This document shows, one piece after another, positions 51,636-61,414 of a stretch of 64,000 nt of DNA. The stretch comes from JAJXSS01 sp964547135. GTDB taxonomy: Bacteria > Planctomycetota > Phycisphaerae > Phycisphaerales > Phycisphaeraceae. Under the pieces are notes generated by a model that saw only the letters and a program-made list of their open reading frames with translations, had not been told where the DNA came from and made no database searches. Each line of letters begins with the position of its first letter. The first letter of the stretch is position 1. Where the stretch lies: assembly GCA_964547135.1 (NCBI GenBank), contig CAZJMK010000002.1, positions 62,001 to 126,000 of the forward strand, given 5' to 3'. Made by a program: the position numbers and the translations under genes.

Positions 51636-53015
51636 ATGATGTTCTTTCGCTCATTTGTCTTGCTCTTGGTACTGCTGTTTTTTCCGCTGGGCTTGGTGCT
51701 GATCATTCGTGGTTGGCTGGGGCGCGTGGTGAATGATCACCCCTATTGCCGGGCATGCGGGTTTGATTTGGTCGGCTCGCCCAGCGATCGTCAGCAATGC
51801 CCCGAATGCGGTCACAACCTGTTGAACCACAGGGCGGTGCGCCAAGGTATGCGGGTGAAACGTCGGGGCCTGCTCCTCGCGGGATTGATGGTGTTACTCA
51901 TACCGCTGCTCCCGCTGGGCATGTCCGTTGTGTCACAGGTAACCCAGGTCAACCTTCAGCAATACAAACCCATTTGGCTGTTGCGGACTGAGGCCATGCA
52001 CAGCAGTGCCGCCGTCGGTAAAGCAGCGCTGGTGGAAATCACGCGACGCATCAGTCAGAGCAGCATCACCACATTGTCGCAGGTGAACGGGTTGATCGAT
52101 GAAACCTTGCGACGACAAACGGACATGAATCAACCGTGGGAACCAGCCTGGGGCGAGGTCGTCGAAGTCACCCATGGCATGGGCATGCTCGACCAGGCCC
52201 GCTGGGAACAATACCTCCGACAAGTGGTGCTGGCAGGCATCGTGTTGGAATTACGCCCCCGGGTACGCATCGGTGATCCAATACCCTATCGCTTGCGCAT
52301 GACCGGGGCACGTTGCGGCAGCCAGGCGCGATATTGGCTGGAGCTTTCTGCGGCTGACCCGATGATCGGTTCGGTAACACCAAAAGTCCGTCAATTCGGC
52401 GGCATGGGCAGCACTCTTTGTTCGACCAGTGCGGGACACAGCGGTTCTATTTTTCGTTTATCGTCAAATGAATGGGCATCTCTGTCAGCGTCTGATCAGC
52501 CTTTGCCAGTGAAACTGCAAGCGAACTTCAAAGTCTCCAATCAACACGGTGGAACAGTGCAGATCGATTTCAAACACACCTTGACCGCGCAACTGCAAAT
52601 TGTCCCCGCAGACCAGCCCACCGTGAAAGCGGTGCATGATGCGGCTTTGCAGTCGGACATGGAAAAAGCGGTGAAGGTCATGCAGGTGGAAGAAACACGT
52701 TCGGGTGAATTGTCGATGATGGTCGAATTGAAAAATCCGCCCACGGGTGTGGCTTATCAAGTGGTGGCCCATGTCGGCGATCAACCCTTCAAGCTCGGGA
52801 GTGTCAACCTCAAACCCAACGGCCAAACCCAGTGGCACGTCAGCGGCGATGTCACGCTCGGCGAGGCAGACAAGGTTGATATTGAACTGGTGCCCAGTGG
52901 TGACGTGGCGATCAATACCGTCGATGTGGTTGAATATTGGGGTGAGCCGATGTGGTTCAGGGACGTGCCGGTGAAACGGTTGCCGCCGCAGACACCGACG
53001 CAAGCCCAGCCGTGA
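51636..53015 (+). CDS. Membrane protein with zinc ribbon, function unknown
   Basis: A 459-residue protein: an N-terminal transmembrane helix ('SFVLLLVLLFFPLGLVLII'), a zinc ribbon C-R-A-C...C-P-E-C ('CRACGFDLVG', 'CPECGHNLL') at about residues 35-62, a second transmembrane helix ('GLLLAGLMVLLIPLLPLGM'), then a soluble beta-rich region of about 350 residues. The orientation puts the ribbon in the cytoplasm. Two-helix zinc-ribbon proteins of this type are common and uncharacterised in planctomycetes. ATG 51636 is taken as the start since upstream codons are repeat-like. Confidence 0.7.
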   Translation: MMFFRSFVLLLVLLFFPLGLVLIIRGWLGRVVNDHPYCRACGFDLVGSPSDRQQCPECGHNLLNHRAVRQGMRVKRRGLLLAGLMVLLIPLLPLGMSVVSQVTQVNLQQYKPIWLLRTEAMHSSAAVGKAALVEITRRISQSSITTLSQVNGLIDETLRRQTDMNQPWEPAWGEVVEVTHGMGMLDQARWEQYLRQVVLAGIVLELRPRVRIGDPIPYRLRMTGARCGSQARYWLELSAADPMIGSVTPKVRQFGGMGSTLCSTSAGHSGSIFRLSSNEWASLSASDQPLPVKLQANFKVSNQHGGTVQIDFKHTLTAQLQIVPADQPTVKAVHDAALQSDMEKAVKVMQVEETRSGELSMMVELKNPPTGVAYQVVAHVGDQPFKLGSVNLKPNGQTQWHVSGDVTLGEADKVDIELVPSGDVAINTVDVVEYWGEPMWFRDVPVKRLPPQTPTQAQP

Positions 53016-53363
53016 TGTCATCACGACCCAACTCGCCCCAGTTTCGCCAGTTCCCCCATTTTGTTATTTGGAACCCTTCAAAATGAGGGTTCGCCAAAGC
53101 CCTTGTATTACCTATTTTACCTGATCGGTCGTGCTGGGGAGTGCCTGTGCGGGTGTCTTGGCTTGGCGGAAACACATAACCATAGGTGTGTAAACAACAT
53201 AAGCGATATTTGTCAGTTTTGCGTCAATTACTGGAATTGGGATGGAATGGTGCTAACCTTGCGGGGTAAGCCGGAGTGAGGAAGAAAGCTCAGCCGTGTG
53301 GTTGGGGCAGCCCGGCGGAAATTCCCGTGGTGCGCTTGTGCCTTGGGAGGGGAGAAACAAGTG
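53016..53363. other. Intergenic stretch without recognisable features
   Basis: 348 bases between the zinc-ribbon protein and the PEP-CTERM gene. An AT-richer segment (53165-53225, 'CACATAACCATAGGTGTGTA') may hold a promoter, but no box pair at proper spacing could be fixed. No gene or dispersed repeat is seen. Confidence 0.5.
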
Positions 53364-54002
53364 ATGAAACTCGGACTTTTGACGGCTGTTGCGGTGGGTG
53401 GTTGCGTGATGGGAACATCGATGGTGTCGGCTCTGCCCTTGAATCTGCCGGGCGGGTTGTTGCCGGATATCAGCGCCAAGCACACCGTGATGTACAACAG
53501 TGGCACCGGCATGCTCACCGCGACTGGCAACCCTATTTCTTTGGAATTGGGTTTGTTCCCCGGTGCGGATTATGACTTTGATCTGGTTGTGCCCGGCACC
53601 TTTAGCCTGTCGGCTGATTTGAACAACAACACTGGCTCTCTCTCCATCGCCGGTTTGGTGCTTGATTACCCCAGCAGCGGCACCGATACGCCCCTGAGTC
53701 TGACTTCGGCGAACTTGCTGGATTGGGGCTTTACTTCAACATCGCTCGAGTTTGTATTTAGCGTCGATACCGACAGCTTGGGTATCTTCGGCAGTCAAGT
53801 GGGTGTCATCATGAACTTGCAAGAGGCCACTTTCAATCTTGAACAGTCATTGGGCTTGACCAATCAAGTCATTGGTCTCAGTGATGCTTTCAAGTTACCC
53901 GAACCGCCGACGACGATCATTCCCGAACCCTTGTCCGCGGGTTTGGGCATGATGGGTCTGCTCGCCTTGGCCGGTGCGGCTTCGTCCCGCCGTCGGGCCT
54001 GA
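53364..54002 (+). CDS. PEP-CTERM sorted protein
   Basis: A 212-residue exported protein: signal peptide ('LGLLTAVAVGGCVMGTSMVS'), a beta-sandwich-like body ('FDLVVPGTFSLSADLNNNTG') and the C-terminal sorting tag 'IIPEPLSAGLGMMGLLALAG' ending in SRRRA. ATG 53364 follows GGAGGGGAG by about 9 bases. The role is structural or unknown. A terminator follows within 20 bases, so it is a single-gene unit. Confidence 0.85.
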   Translation: MKLGLLTAVAVGGCVMGTSMVSALPLNLPGGLLPDISAKHTVMYNSGTGMLTATGNPISLELGLFPGADYDFDLVVPGTFSLSADLNNNTGSLSIAGLVLDYPSSGTDTPLSLTSANLLDWGFTSTSLEFVFSVDTDSLGIFGSQVGVIMNLQEATFNLEQSLGLTNQVIGLSDAFKLPEPPTTIIPEPLSAGLGMMGLLALAGAASSRRRA

Positions 54003-54021
54003 TGTTTCAACCTTCAAACTC

Positions 54022-54050
54022 ATCCGCTTAAACGCGGATGGGTTTTTTTA
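54022..54050 (+). terminator. Rho-independent terminator of the PEP-CTERM gene
   Basis: CATCCGC-TTAAAC-GCGGATG followed by GG and TTTTTTT, 20 bases after the stop codon. Confidence 0.9.
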
Positions 54051-54052
54051 AC

Positions 54053-54193
54053 CCCCTCTCCCCTTGGGAGAGGGTGGGGTGAGGGCGGAAGTGCGTGATA
54101 GCATCCGAGTTTATGACGACCGCATGACCTCGGCCCTCACCCGACTCGGTCGCCTAGGGCGACCTCGTCACCCTCTCCCATGGGGAGAGGGGT
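54053..54193. repeat. Paired inverted CCCTCTCCC repeats
   Basis: CCCTCTCCCCTTGGGAGAGG (54053-54093, followed by GGTGAGGGCGG) and the mirrored GGCCCTCACC...CCCTCTCCCATGGGGAGAGG (54133-54193), with a 40-base spacer. It has the same architecture as 15922-16052 and the nested insert of the 35.7-kb element. Confidence 0.87.
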
Positions 54194-54339
54194 TAAATAA
54201 TGAGAAAACCATTCAAGCACGATTCAACCTACAAAACTTGACTTAGGGTTTTTACCCGGAATAATCAAAAGACAGCTTCGCATGATTGGTACGCAAATCG
54301 GAACGAGGGTGGGAGTGACTCGAAATGCAAGCCTGAATT

Positions 54340-54387
54340 AGCCAAGGTTGGCTCAACCAGCGGGTTGATGCCCGCGGGTTTTCTTTT
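54340..54387 (+). promoter_or_regulatory. Attenuator-like leader with overlapping hairpins
   Basis: Three overlapping stems are possible: AGCCAA/TTGGCT (54340-54353), GGTTG/CAACC (54346-54358) and CAACC/GGTTG (54354-54367). The last excludes the terminator stem GCGGG/CCCGC (54360-54375), which is followed by GGGTTTTCTTTT. This is the layout of a transcription attenuator or riboswitch expression platform. It lies 80 bases upstream of the giant surface-protein gene. Confidence 0.45.
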
Positions 54388-54468
54388 GGCTTGTTTTGCA
54401 CTTCACCCTTGGGCTGTGGTCGAAATTTTTCACCGTGATTGATCCCTGAGAATTAAAGGAGGCGGAAG

Positions 54469-57400
54469 ATGGGTTTTACTTTGAAGCGGCTGCTGCGTTG
54501 GGTGGGTGAGACGGAATCAACCAAACGAATCAGTGACATCGGTTGCCGAATGGAAGGATTGGAACAACGTAAGCTCTTAAGTCTTTTAGGTGTAAATCCA
54601 ACAGACCCATCTTTTTTCTTCGACAACGATGGGTCGATGAGCTACAACGCCGGGACACAGGCGCTGGTGGTCAATGCCCAGCCCTTGGCGTATTTCAATC
54701 CGACGGCAACCAATGTACGGCGCACGACCGTGGGCAATCTGCGCTCGTTGGAGATCAAGGCCCAGGTCGATAATTCCGGGAACCTCGTCGGCGGCGTGGC
54801 GGGGGATGACCTGGTGGTCATTGGTCGCACCACCGATGGCGTGACCACTTACGACGGCGTTTTGCTCACTGGCGAAATCACGGCATTCGGCTATCTCGAA
54901 AACGGTGCCACCGACCAGTACGACTTCCGTTTCACCGTCACCGGCGGTCTGATGGCCGGGCTGTATTCAGGCGCTGACTTGGCCATATTCATGGCAAGTG
55001 AAGGCTCCACTTTCAACAACAACTTCGGCGTTAACTTCATCGGTGAAGCCAAAGGTAACCTCGGCAAAGTCTCGCAACTCATCCAACCCGCCAAGCTCGG
55101 CGATTACGTTTGGGAAGACCTCAACTGGGATGGCCGACAGGACAATAACGAACCCGGTGTCGAAAATGTTCAGGTCAACCTGTACGACGCCAACACCAAC
55201 ACCCTCGTCGGCACGCAGTTCACCGACCCCACCGGCTACTACCTCTTCGACAACCTCACCCCCGGCGACTACTACGTCGAGTTCGTTCTCCCCGCAGGCT
55301 ACCAGTTCACCCAGCAGGACATCGGCTCCAATTCCTTTGACTCCGATGCCAACCCCACCACCGGCATCACCACCAACATCAGCCTGCCCTCCGGCGGAAT
55401 CGACCTCACCTGGGACGCCGGCATCTACCGCCCCGCCAAGCTCGGCGACTACGTTTGGGAAGACCTCAACGCCGACGGCCAGCAGCAGAACAATGAACCG
55501 GGCATTGAAAATGTCACGGTGAAGTTGCTGGATAAAGACGGCAATGTCATCGACACCACCTTCACCAACAGCACCGGCTACTACCTTTTCGATAACCTCA
55601 CGCCGGGCACGTACTCGGTCATGTTCGTCGCCCCCCCCGGTTACTTCGCCAGCCCGGCCAACGTCGGCAGCGATGTCACCGACAGCGATGGCGTGGGCGT
55701 GACCCTCACCACCGCCAGCACCACGCTCATTTCCGGCGGCGAAGACCTCACCCTCGACCAGGGCTTCTACCGTTTAGCCCGTTTGGGTGATTACGTGTGG
55801 GAAGACCTGAACGCGGATGGCCAGCAGCAGAACAATGAACCGGGCATTCAGGGCGTGCAGGTGGATTTGTACGATGCAACCACCAACACCTACCTGGCCA
55901 CGCAGTTCACCGACCCCACCGGCTACTACCTGTTTGATAACCTGACCCCCGGCAGCTACTACGTGATTTTCGCCCCGGTGGCCGGTTACGTTCGCACCAG
56001 CATCGACACAGGCAGTGACATCACCGACAGCGATGCCAATGGTGTCGGCCAGACCGGCAACTACACGCTGCAATCGGGCGATGAAGACCTGACCGTCGAT
56101 GCGGGGTACTACCGCCTGGCACGGTTGGGTGACTACGTTTGGGAAGACCTGAACAACGATGGGCAGCAGCAGAACAATGAACCGGGCATTGAAAATGTCA
56201 CGGTGAAGTTGCTGGATAAAGATGGCAATGTCATCGACGACACGTTGACGGACAGTGATGGGTTTTACCTGTTTGATAACCTCACGCCGGGCACGTATGC
56301 GGTGCAGTTCGTCAAGCCCAGCGGGTTTGATTACACGCTGATCAACGTGGGCAGTGATGTGACCGACAGTGATGCCAACGATGCGACGCTGGGCATCACG
56401 GCTTTCACAACGCTTTTGAGCGGTGGCGAAGACCTGACATTGGATGCGGGTTTGGTGCGTCAGGTGGTGGAAGTGCCGGGGATTGACATTGAAAAACTGA
56501 TTGCGCGTTTGATCCCCGGTCAGCCGACGGGCGGTGAAGGGTTGACGCCTGGGTACTGGAAGCAGTCGCATCATTTTGATGATTGGCGCAACTTTGCTCC
56601 GACGAACAATTACAACACGGTGTTCGGGGTGAGTGATGATCCGAGTCTGACGCTGCTGGGCGCCTTGGAACGCGGCGGCGGCGGAAAGAATGCTTTGGGT
56701 CGTCATGCGGTGGCAGCGATTCTCAATGCGTCGCACGAGCATATTTCCTACAACTGGACCGTCAGCCAGATTATCGCTGCGGTGCAGCAGGCGTATGCGA
56801 CCAACAACTTTGAACCCCTGAAGAATCAGCTCGATACCTGGAATAATCAGGGGGCGGACATCACCAGCGGCCCGGGCACCGGCGGCATGACCGATCCGGT
56901 TTTAGGCCCCAGCTTTGATGCGGACACCCCCGGCGAAGCGATTGTGGTCAGCGTCGGCGACAAGGTGGTGTTCACCTACATCGTCACCAACACCGGCAAC
57001 GTCGGCCTGACCAATGTGATTGTGACCGATGACAATGCCACGCCTGCGAATACCAGTGACGACTTCAACCCCACGCCCGTGCTGGCCGGCGGATTCAACG
57101 TCGGCGACCTGGACCAGGACAATATTTTGGATGTGGGCGAAGCCTGGCAGTACACCGCCATGACCATGGTGGTGGCCGGCAGCTACTGCAACCTCGGCAC
57201 GGTGGTCGGTACGAATGTCAACAACCCCAGTCAGACGGTGACCGACAACGACCCGGCCTGCTGGACCAGCACGACCACGCCCCCGGCCCCGGGCATCGAC
57301 ATCGAAAAGTTCACCAACGGCATCGATGTCACCAACCCGTCACAAGCCCCGCAGATCGCCCCCGGCAGCGTCGTCACCTGGACCTACAAAGTCACCAACA

Positions 57401-59877
57401 CCGGCAATGTCGCCTTCCAGTACAGCCAGATCAGTCTGGTGGACGATGCGGGAACGCCTTCGAATACCAGCGATGATTACTCAATCGCCAACGGGAAGGT
57501 CACCCTGCTGCCCATGAGCGACATCGGCAACGACGGCATTCTCTCGGTGGGCGAAGTGTGGACGTTCGTTGCGTCGGACCTGGCGTGGAACTTGGCGTCG
57601 GTGGCCACGGGTTCGCCGGTGACGGTCACGATGAGCGGCAGCACAGCCACCAGCGGCAATGCGGGCAATACACGCACCTACTCCGCAGGCGGCATCAACG
57701 TCAAGGCCAGTGCGTGGAGCCGGGATAAATCGACCAACCAGTTCTTCAGCAGCTACCTGGGTGCCTACGGTGGCGGGCTGGGTGTCACCGATCAGATCGA
57801 AGGCTCCGGCGGCAGTAACACGCACACCGTCGATAACGTCGGTCGTGACAACTACATCATGTTCCAGATCGACCAGAACGTGATTTTGGACCAAGTCCGC
57901 CTGGGTTACGTGGTCAACGACAGCGACATGAGTTTGTGGATCGGCACGATCCCCAACGGCTTTAACACCAACCTGACGCTCAATGCGGCGTTGCTTTCGA
58001 GCCTGGGTTTCTATGAAGTCAACAACACGACTTCCAGCAGCGCCCGCACAGCCGACGTGAACAGCGGCAACGTCAGCGGCAACGTGATCGTCATCGCAGC
58101 CTCGGTGGACGACAAGTGCCCGGATGATCGCTTCAAGATTGAAAAGCTGGTCATGCAGGCGGTCACCACGCTGGGTTGCTATGTCAACAAGGCCGTGGTC
58201 AGCGTGCCCGGCGCCAGTGACAGCGATGAGTCGTCGTATTGCAACCCCAAACAGACCAACACCGGCAGCCTGTCGGGACGCAAGTTCCGCGACCTTACCG
58301 GCAACGGCCTGACGCAGGACGATACGGCCCTGGGCGGCACGACCATCAAACTGTTCCGCGATGTCAACGGTGATGGCAAACTCGACAGCGGCGACACCTT
58401 CGTCACCAGCACCACCACCGCCAACGCCACCGGTTACTACGAGTTCACCGGACTGACCGGCGGCAAATACATCGTTGAAGAAGTCGTGCCCGAAGGCTTT
58501 GTTCGCACCGCACCGCTGTTTGACAACTACTACGGCGTGACGGTCACCAACGGCCAGAACATCGGCGACCTGGACTTTGCCAACTTCCAGAAACCGGTCT
58601 GTGTGCTCTGCGACTACTACTTCATCATCAACGGCAGCGAAGTGGTCAGCAACCTGCGCGGCAACGTCGATCAGGGTGATGAAGTTACTGTTGTGTTCAC
58701 CGTCAAGCCCAACTCGCTGCCCAGCGTTTACACCCTGGTCAGCTACACCGCACCCGAATCGTACTTCAATGCCGACACCGCGAGCCAGCAACGCATTTAC
58801 GACCTGGCCACCGGAACCTTCGGCCCAGGGACGCATTCGATGACCGTGGTGGTGCCCGATTGCAACTTCCAGGTGGATTTTGTCTGCGGCACGGTGATCG
58901 ATCAGCTCGGACCCAAGGGCAGCAATATCTTCTACTCGCCGCAGGGTCGCTTGATCTCCGCGGATAACGACGGCTGCACCGTCTGCACCCCCAACCTGTC
59001 CAAGAACATTCTCTCCGGCTATGTCTATGAGGATGACAACGAAGACGGCATCAAGGATGCAGATGAACGCGGCATCAAAAACGTCACCATCAAGCTGATC
59101 AACCAGGCGACCAACACCGTCGTCAAAACCACGACCACCGACAGCAATGGTCGTTACACCTTCAAGGACATCGCGGCGGGGACGTACAAACTGGTGGAAG
59201 TGCAGCCCACCGGTTACGACGATGGCCTCGACGCCATCGGCACACAGGGCGGCACCACGGGCAATGATGTGCTGTCCAACATCGTGGTGACCAGCACGAC
59301 CAAGGGCAAACTGAACAACTTTGGTGAAATCAGCGCCCGGTATGTGTACGAAGGTCAGACCGCCACGATCGGCTTCTGGCAGAACAAGAACGGCCAGAAG
59401 CTTATCAAGAGCCTCAACGGTGACGAGTGCAGCAAGAAACTGGGCAACTGGCTGGCGGCAACGTTCCCCAAACTGTACGGTTCGAGTGCCGGCAGCAACA
59501 ACCTGACGGGCAAGACCAACAAGCAGGTGGCCGACTTGTTCAAGGTGTTGTTCAAGCAGAGCGGTACCAAGCTCGAAGCGCAGATGATGGCCGTGGCCCT
59601 GGCGGTTTACACCACCGACACGACCCTGGCCGGCGGCACGTATGGCGCCAAGTACGGGTTTGACTACAGCGGCCACACCCTGGCGACCTCGGTGTGGAAC
59701 GTTGGTTCCAACGGTGCTGCCTTCGGTTTGGCGAACAACTCGGTGGTCAGCGTGTTTGAACTGCTCAAACGCGCCAATGATCGTGCGAGCAATGGTTGGT
59801 TGCATATGAACAACAGCACGTTGCGCAGCCAGGCCAACAGCGTGTTCACCGCCATCAACGAAGCCGGTGACATTTGA
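54469..59877 (+). CDS. Giant SdrD-like repeat surface protein
   Basis: 1802 residues, acidic. N-terminus: 'RMEGLEQRKLLSLLG', the LExRxLLS-type motif common on planctomycete surface proteins. Then four SdrD-B-like repeats of about 110 residues (about 207-663; 'KLGDYVWEDLNADGQQQNNE', 'GYYLFDNLTPGTY'), a 'GLTPGYWKQS' domain (about 664-815), two conserved-repeat domains ('VFTYIVTNTGNVGLTNVIV', about 820-1040), a unique region, two more SdrD-like repeats (about 1265-1380 and 1515-1590; 'DVNGDGKLDSGDT', 'EDDNEDGIKDADE', likely Ca-binding loops) and a C-terminal 'IGFWQNKNGQKLI' domain. No PEP-CTERM or LPxTG. Adhesion or cell-surface layer is likely. AAGGAGG lies 7-8 bases before ATG 54469. Confidence 0.88.
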   Translation: MGFTLKRLLRWVGETESTKRISDIGCRMEGLEQRKLLSLLGVNPTDPSFFFDNDGSMSYNAGTQALVVNAQPLAYFNPTATNVRRTTVGNLRSLEIKAQVDNSGNLVGGVAGDDLVVIGRTTDGVTTYDGVLLTGEITAFGYLENGATDQYDFRFTVTGGLMAGLYSGADLAIFMASEGSTFNNNFGVNFIGEAKGNLGKVSQLIQPAKLGDYVWEDLNWDGRQDNNEPGVENVQVNLYDANTNTLVGTQFTDPTGYYLFDNLTPGDYYVEFVLPAGYQFTQQDIGSNSFDSDANPTTGITTNISLPSGGIDLTWDAGIYRPAKLGDYVWEDLNADGQQQNNEPGIENVTVKLLDKDGNVIDTTFTNSTGYYLFDNLTPGTYSVMFVAPPGYFASPANVGSDVTDSDGVGVTLTTASTTLISGGEDLTLDQGFYRLARLGDYVWEDLNADGQQQNNEPGIQGVQVDLYDATTNTYLATQFTDPTGYYLFDNLTPGSYYVIFAPVAGYVRTSIDTGSDITDSDANGVGQTGNYTLQSGDEDLTVDAGYYRLARLGDYVWEDLNNDGQQQNNEPGIENVTVKLLDKDGNVIDDTLTDSDGFYLFDNLTPGTYAVQFVKPSGFDYTLINVGSDVTDSDANDATLGITAFTTLLSGGEDLTLDAGLVRQVVEVPGIDIEKLIARLIPGQPTGGEGLTPGYWKQSHHFDDWRNFAPTNNYNTVFGVSDDPSLTLLGALERGGGGKNALGRHAVAAILNASHEHISYNWTVSQIIAAVQQAYATNNFEPLKNQLDTWNNQGADITSGPGTGGMTDPVLGPSFDADTPGEAIVVSVGDKVVFTYIVTNTGNVGLTNVIVTDDNATPANTSDDFNPTPVLAGGFNVGDLDQDNILDVGEAWQYTAMTMVVAGSYCNLGTVVGTNVNNPSQTVTDNDPACWTSTTTPPAPGIDIEKFTNGIDVTNPSQAPQIAPGSVVTWTYKVTNTGNVAFQYSQISLVDDAGTPSNTSDDYSIANGKVTLLPMSDIGNDGILSVGEVWTFVASDLAWNLASVATGSPVTVTMSGSTATSGNAGNTRTYSAGGINVKASAWSRDKSTNQFFSSYLGAYGGGLGVTDQIEGSGGSNTHTVDNVGRDNYIMFQIDQNVILDQVRLGYVVNDSDMSLWIGTIPNGFNTNLTLNAALLSSLGFYEVNNTTSSSARTADVNSGNVSGNVIVIAASVDDKCPDDRFKIEKLVMQAVTTLGCYVNKAVVSVPGASDSDESSYCNPKQTNTGSLSGRKFRDLTGNGLTQDDTALGGTTIKLFRDVNGDGKLDSGDTFVTSTTTANATGYYEFTGLTGGKYIVEEVVPEGFVRTAPLFDNYYGVTVTNGQNIGDLDFANFQKPVCVLCDYYFIINGSEVVSNLRGNVDQGDEVTVVFTVKPNSLPSVYTLVSYTAPESYFNADTASQQRIYDLATGTFGPGTHSMTVVVPDCNFQVDFVCGTVIDQLGPKGSNIFYSPQGRLISADNDGCTVCTPNLSKNILSGYVYEDDNEDGIKDADERGIKNVTIKLINQATNTVVKTTTTDSNGRYTFKDIAAGTYKLVEVQPTGYDDGLDAIGTQGGTTGNDVLSNIVVTSTTKGKLNNFGEISARYVYEGQTATIGFWQNKNGQKLIKSLNGDECSKKLGNWLAATFPKLYGSSAGSNNLTGKTNKQVADLFKVLFKQSGTKLEAQMMAVALAVYTTDTTLAGGTYGAKYGFDYSGHTLATSVWNVGSNGAAFGLANNSVVSVFELLKRANDRASNGWLHMNNSTLRSQANSVFTAINEAGDI

Positions 59878-59983
59878 TCGGCTGATGGGAGTGATCGGGC
59901 AGCGATGTGGTCGGCAAGTGCAACGGGTTTTCAAATTGATCGTGCCGACAAAAAAAAGTGTTTGATCAAGCAATGTCCTTTCA

Positions 59984-60009
59984 ACCCCGGCGATTTCGTC
60001 GGGGTTTTT
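59984..60009 (+). terminator. Rho-independent terminator of the surface-protein gene
   Basis: CCCCGGCGATTTCGTCGGGG followed by TTTTTC. It lies about 107 bases after the stop codon. Confidence 0.8.
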
Positions 60010-60054
60010 CATGGATTGGATCCGATATTCGCCATCCTTTTTTGTCGCCTATAC

Positions 60055-60083
60055 TTGACGTGTTGCTGAATAATGACGATTAT
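60055..60083 (+). promoter_or_regulatory. Sigma-70-like promoter of the TIGR04255 operon
   Basis: TTGACG (60055-60060) and GATTAT (60078-60083) with a 17-base spacer, 26 bases before the GTG start. The region is AT-rich in contrast to the surface-protein gene. Confidence 0.45.
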
Positions 60084-60108
60084 GAAAAAAGTCCAATGGA
60101 GTTAAGGG

Positions 60109-60942
60109 GTGCGCGATTCTGAAAAGAGCCTTCCGAATTATGCCCATCCACCGCTGGTCGAAGTGGCGATGTCTGTGGAGTTTGAGCAACCTCAAGGATT
60201 CAGTTTGCCTCAACTGGGTCTGTTCTGGTCTCAGTTGAAAACTGATTTTCCTCGTGTTCAAGCGGTCCAACCTATTCCTTCATCTGCCAAAGATTTTGAA
60301 GAAGAAGGGGTTTGGCTCCCGCCTCAATTACATTTGGAATTCAGCGATCATCCGGTCTGCCGCTTGCAAATGATCTCCGAAGATGATCAGTGGATGTGTC
60401 AATTGCAGCCGGATCGCTTCGTTATCAATTGGAGAAAGCGGTCTTCCGATTACCCTCGTTATGGGGCAACATTGGATCGATTCGCCCAGATTTGGAGTAC
60501 GTTCGAATCGCTACTGCAAAGTGAAAAGTTTGATGCGCCCAAGCCACGTCTGTGGGAATTAACCTATGTCAATCGAATCCCTCAGGGAAAGTTGTGGCAA
60601 ACTGTCAATGATTTTCCCAGTGTCCTCCCGGGCCTGTGGGGTGGACCATTTACGTCTATTGGCCAATTGAAGTTGAATGGGCTGCGAAGCCAATGGGTAT
60701 GGGATCAGCAAAGTCCAAGAGCAAGACTTTTTGTTGAAACCCTGCCTGCTCAGGCCATTACTCCATCACCGAATGATGTTTTACTGCTCAAGCTTACGGC
60801 CAGAGGTCCGATTAAAAATGAATCGGGTGCTGGTTCTTTGGAGATAATTCAAACGAGATTAAACACAGGGCACGAGTTGATCGTAATGATGTTTGATGCG
60901 GTCGTATCAACGAACGCCAAGCGTGATTGGGGAAGACAATGA
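60109..60942 (+). CDS. TIGR04255 family protein
   Basis: A 277-residue protein. 'NYAHPPLVEVAMSVEFEQPQ', 'YVNRIPQGKLW' and the C-terminal 'HELIVMMFDAVVS' fit the TIGR04255 family, a sporadically distributed group of unknown function. GTG 60109 is the start because the family begins just before 'HPPLVEV'. It overlaps the next gene by 4 bases, so the pair is co-translated. Composition is AT-richer than the window average. The product has no transmembrane segment or catalytic motif that I can see. Confidence 0.8.
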   Translation: MRDSEKSLPNYAHPPLVEVAMSVEFEQPQGFSLPQLGLFWSQLKTDFPRVQAVQPIPSSAKDFEEEGVWLPPQLHLEFSDHPVCRLQMISEDDQWMCQLQPDRFVINWRKRSSDYPRYGATLDRFAQIWSTFESLLQSEKFDAPKPRLWELTYVNRIPQGKLWQTVNDFPSVLPGLWGGPFTSIGQLKLNGLRSQWVWDQQSPRARLFVETLPAQAITPSPNDVLLLKLTARGPIKNESGAGSLEIIQTRLNTGHELIVMMFDAVVSTNAKRDWGRQ

Positions 60943-61394
60943 CTACGTTTACATCCTCTGCCATCGCAAGTTGGTCCAATGATCAACCAGCATACGAAAC
61001 TACCGAGATGGCCCATCGAGAAATTGCCACCGAGGGAATGGATAATCAATCGGCGTTGTGGCAAAAATGCTTTGATGCCCTGCTTTACTATTATAGCCAT
61101 CCGTCGGATGTTGATGATGGACTATTTACGCCGCCAAACACTTGTTCCGTATGTAATGCAATGGAATGGCTTAAGGTGTGGCAAATAAATAACCCTACTT
61201 TGCTCCCTACGCGAATCGGCGCAGAGCCTTCCGGCGGAATCATTATCGAGCGACGTGAAACAGTATCAAATGGTGATGAAGTTATTTTTGAACTTACCAC
61301 GTACAACAACGGAGTCATTGAAATAACCCGTTACCTCAACGGCCGGGTTGTTGATATGAATACGATCACCCCTGATCCATCCAGGCTCCACTGA
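60939..61394 (+). CDS. Unknown protein in the TIGR04255 operon, gene 2
   Basis: A 151-residue protein starting at ATG 60939 (ATGA overlap with the previous stop, GGGGAAGA upstream). Features: 'DNQSALWQKCFDALLYYYSH' and 'PPNTCSVCNAMEWLKVWQIN' (a C-x2-C pair only), then a beta-rich end 'GGIIIERRETVSNGDEVIFE'. I do not recognise a domain. Tight coupling suggests it is a partner of the TIGR04255 protein. Confidence 0.6.
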   Translation: MTTFTSSAIASWSNDQPAYETTEMAHREIATEGMDNQSALWQKCFDALLYYYSHPSDVDDGLFTPPNTCSVCNAMEWLKVWQINNPTLLPTRIGAEPSGGIIIERRETVSNGDEVIFELTTYNNGVIEITRYLNGRVVDMNTITPDPSRLH

Positions 61395-61414
61395 GAAACG
61401 ATACGGGGGCGGCA

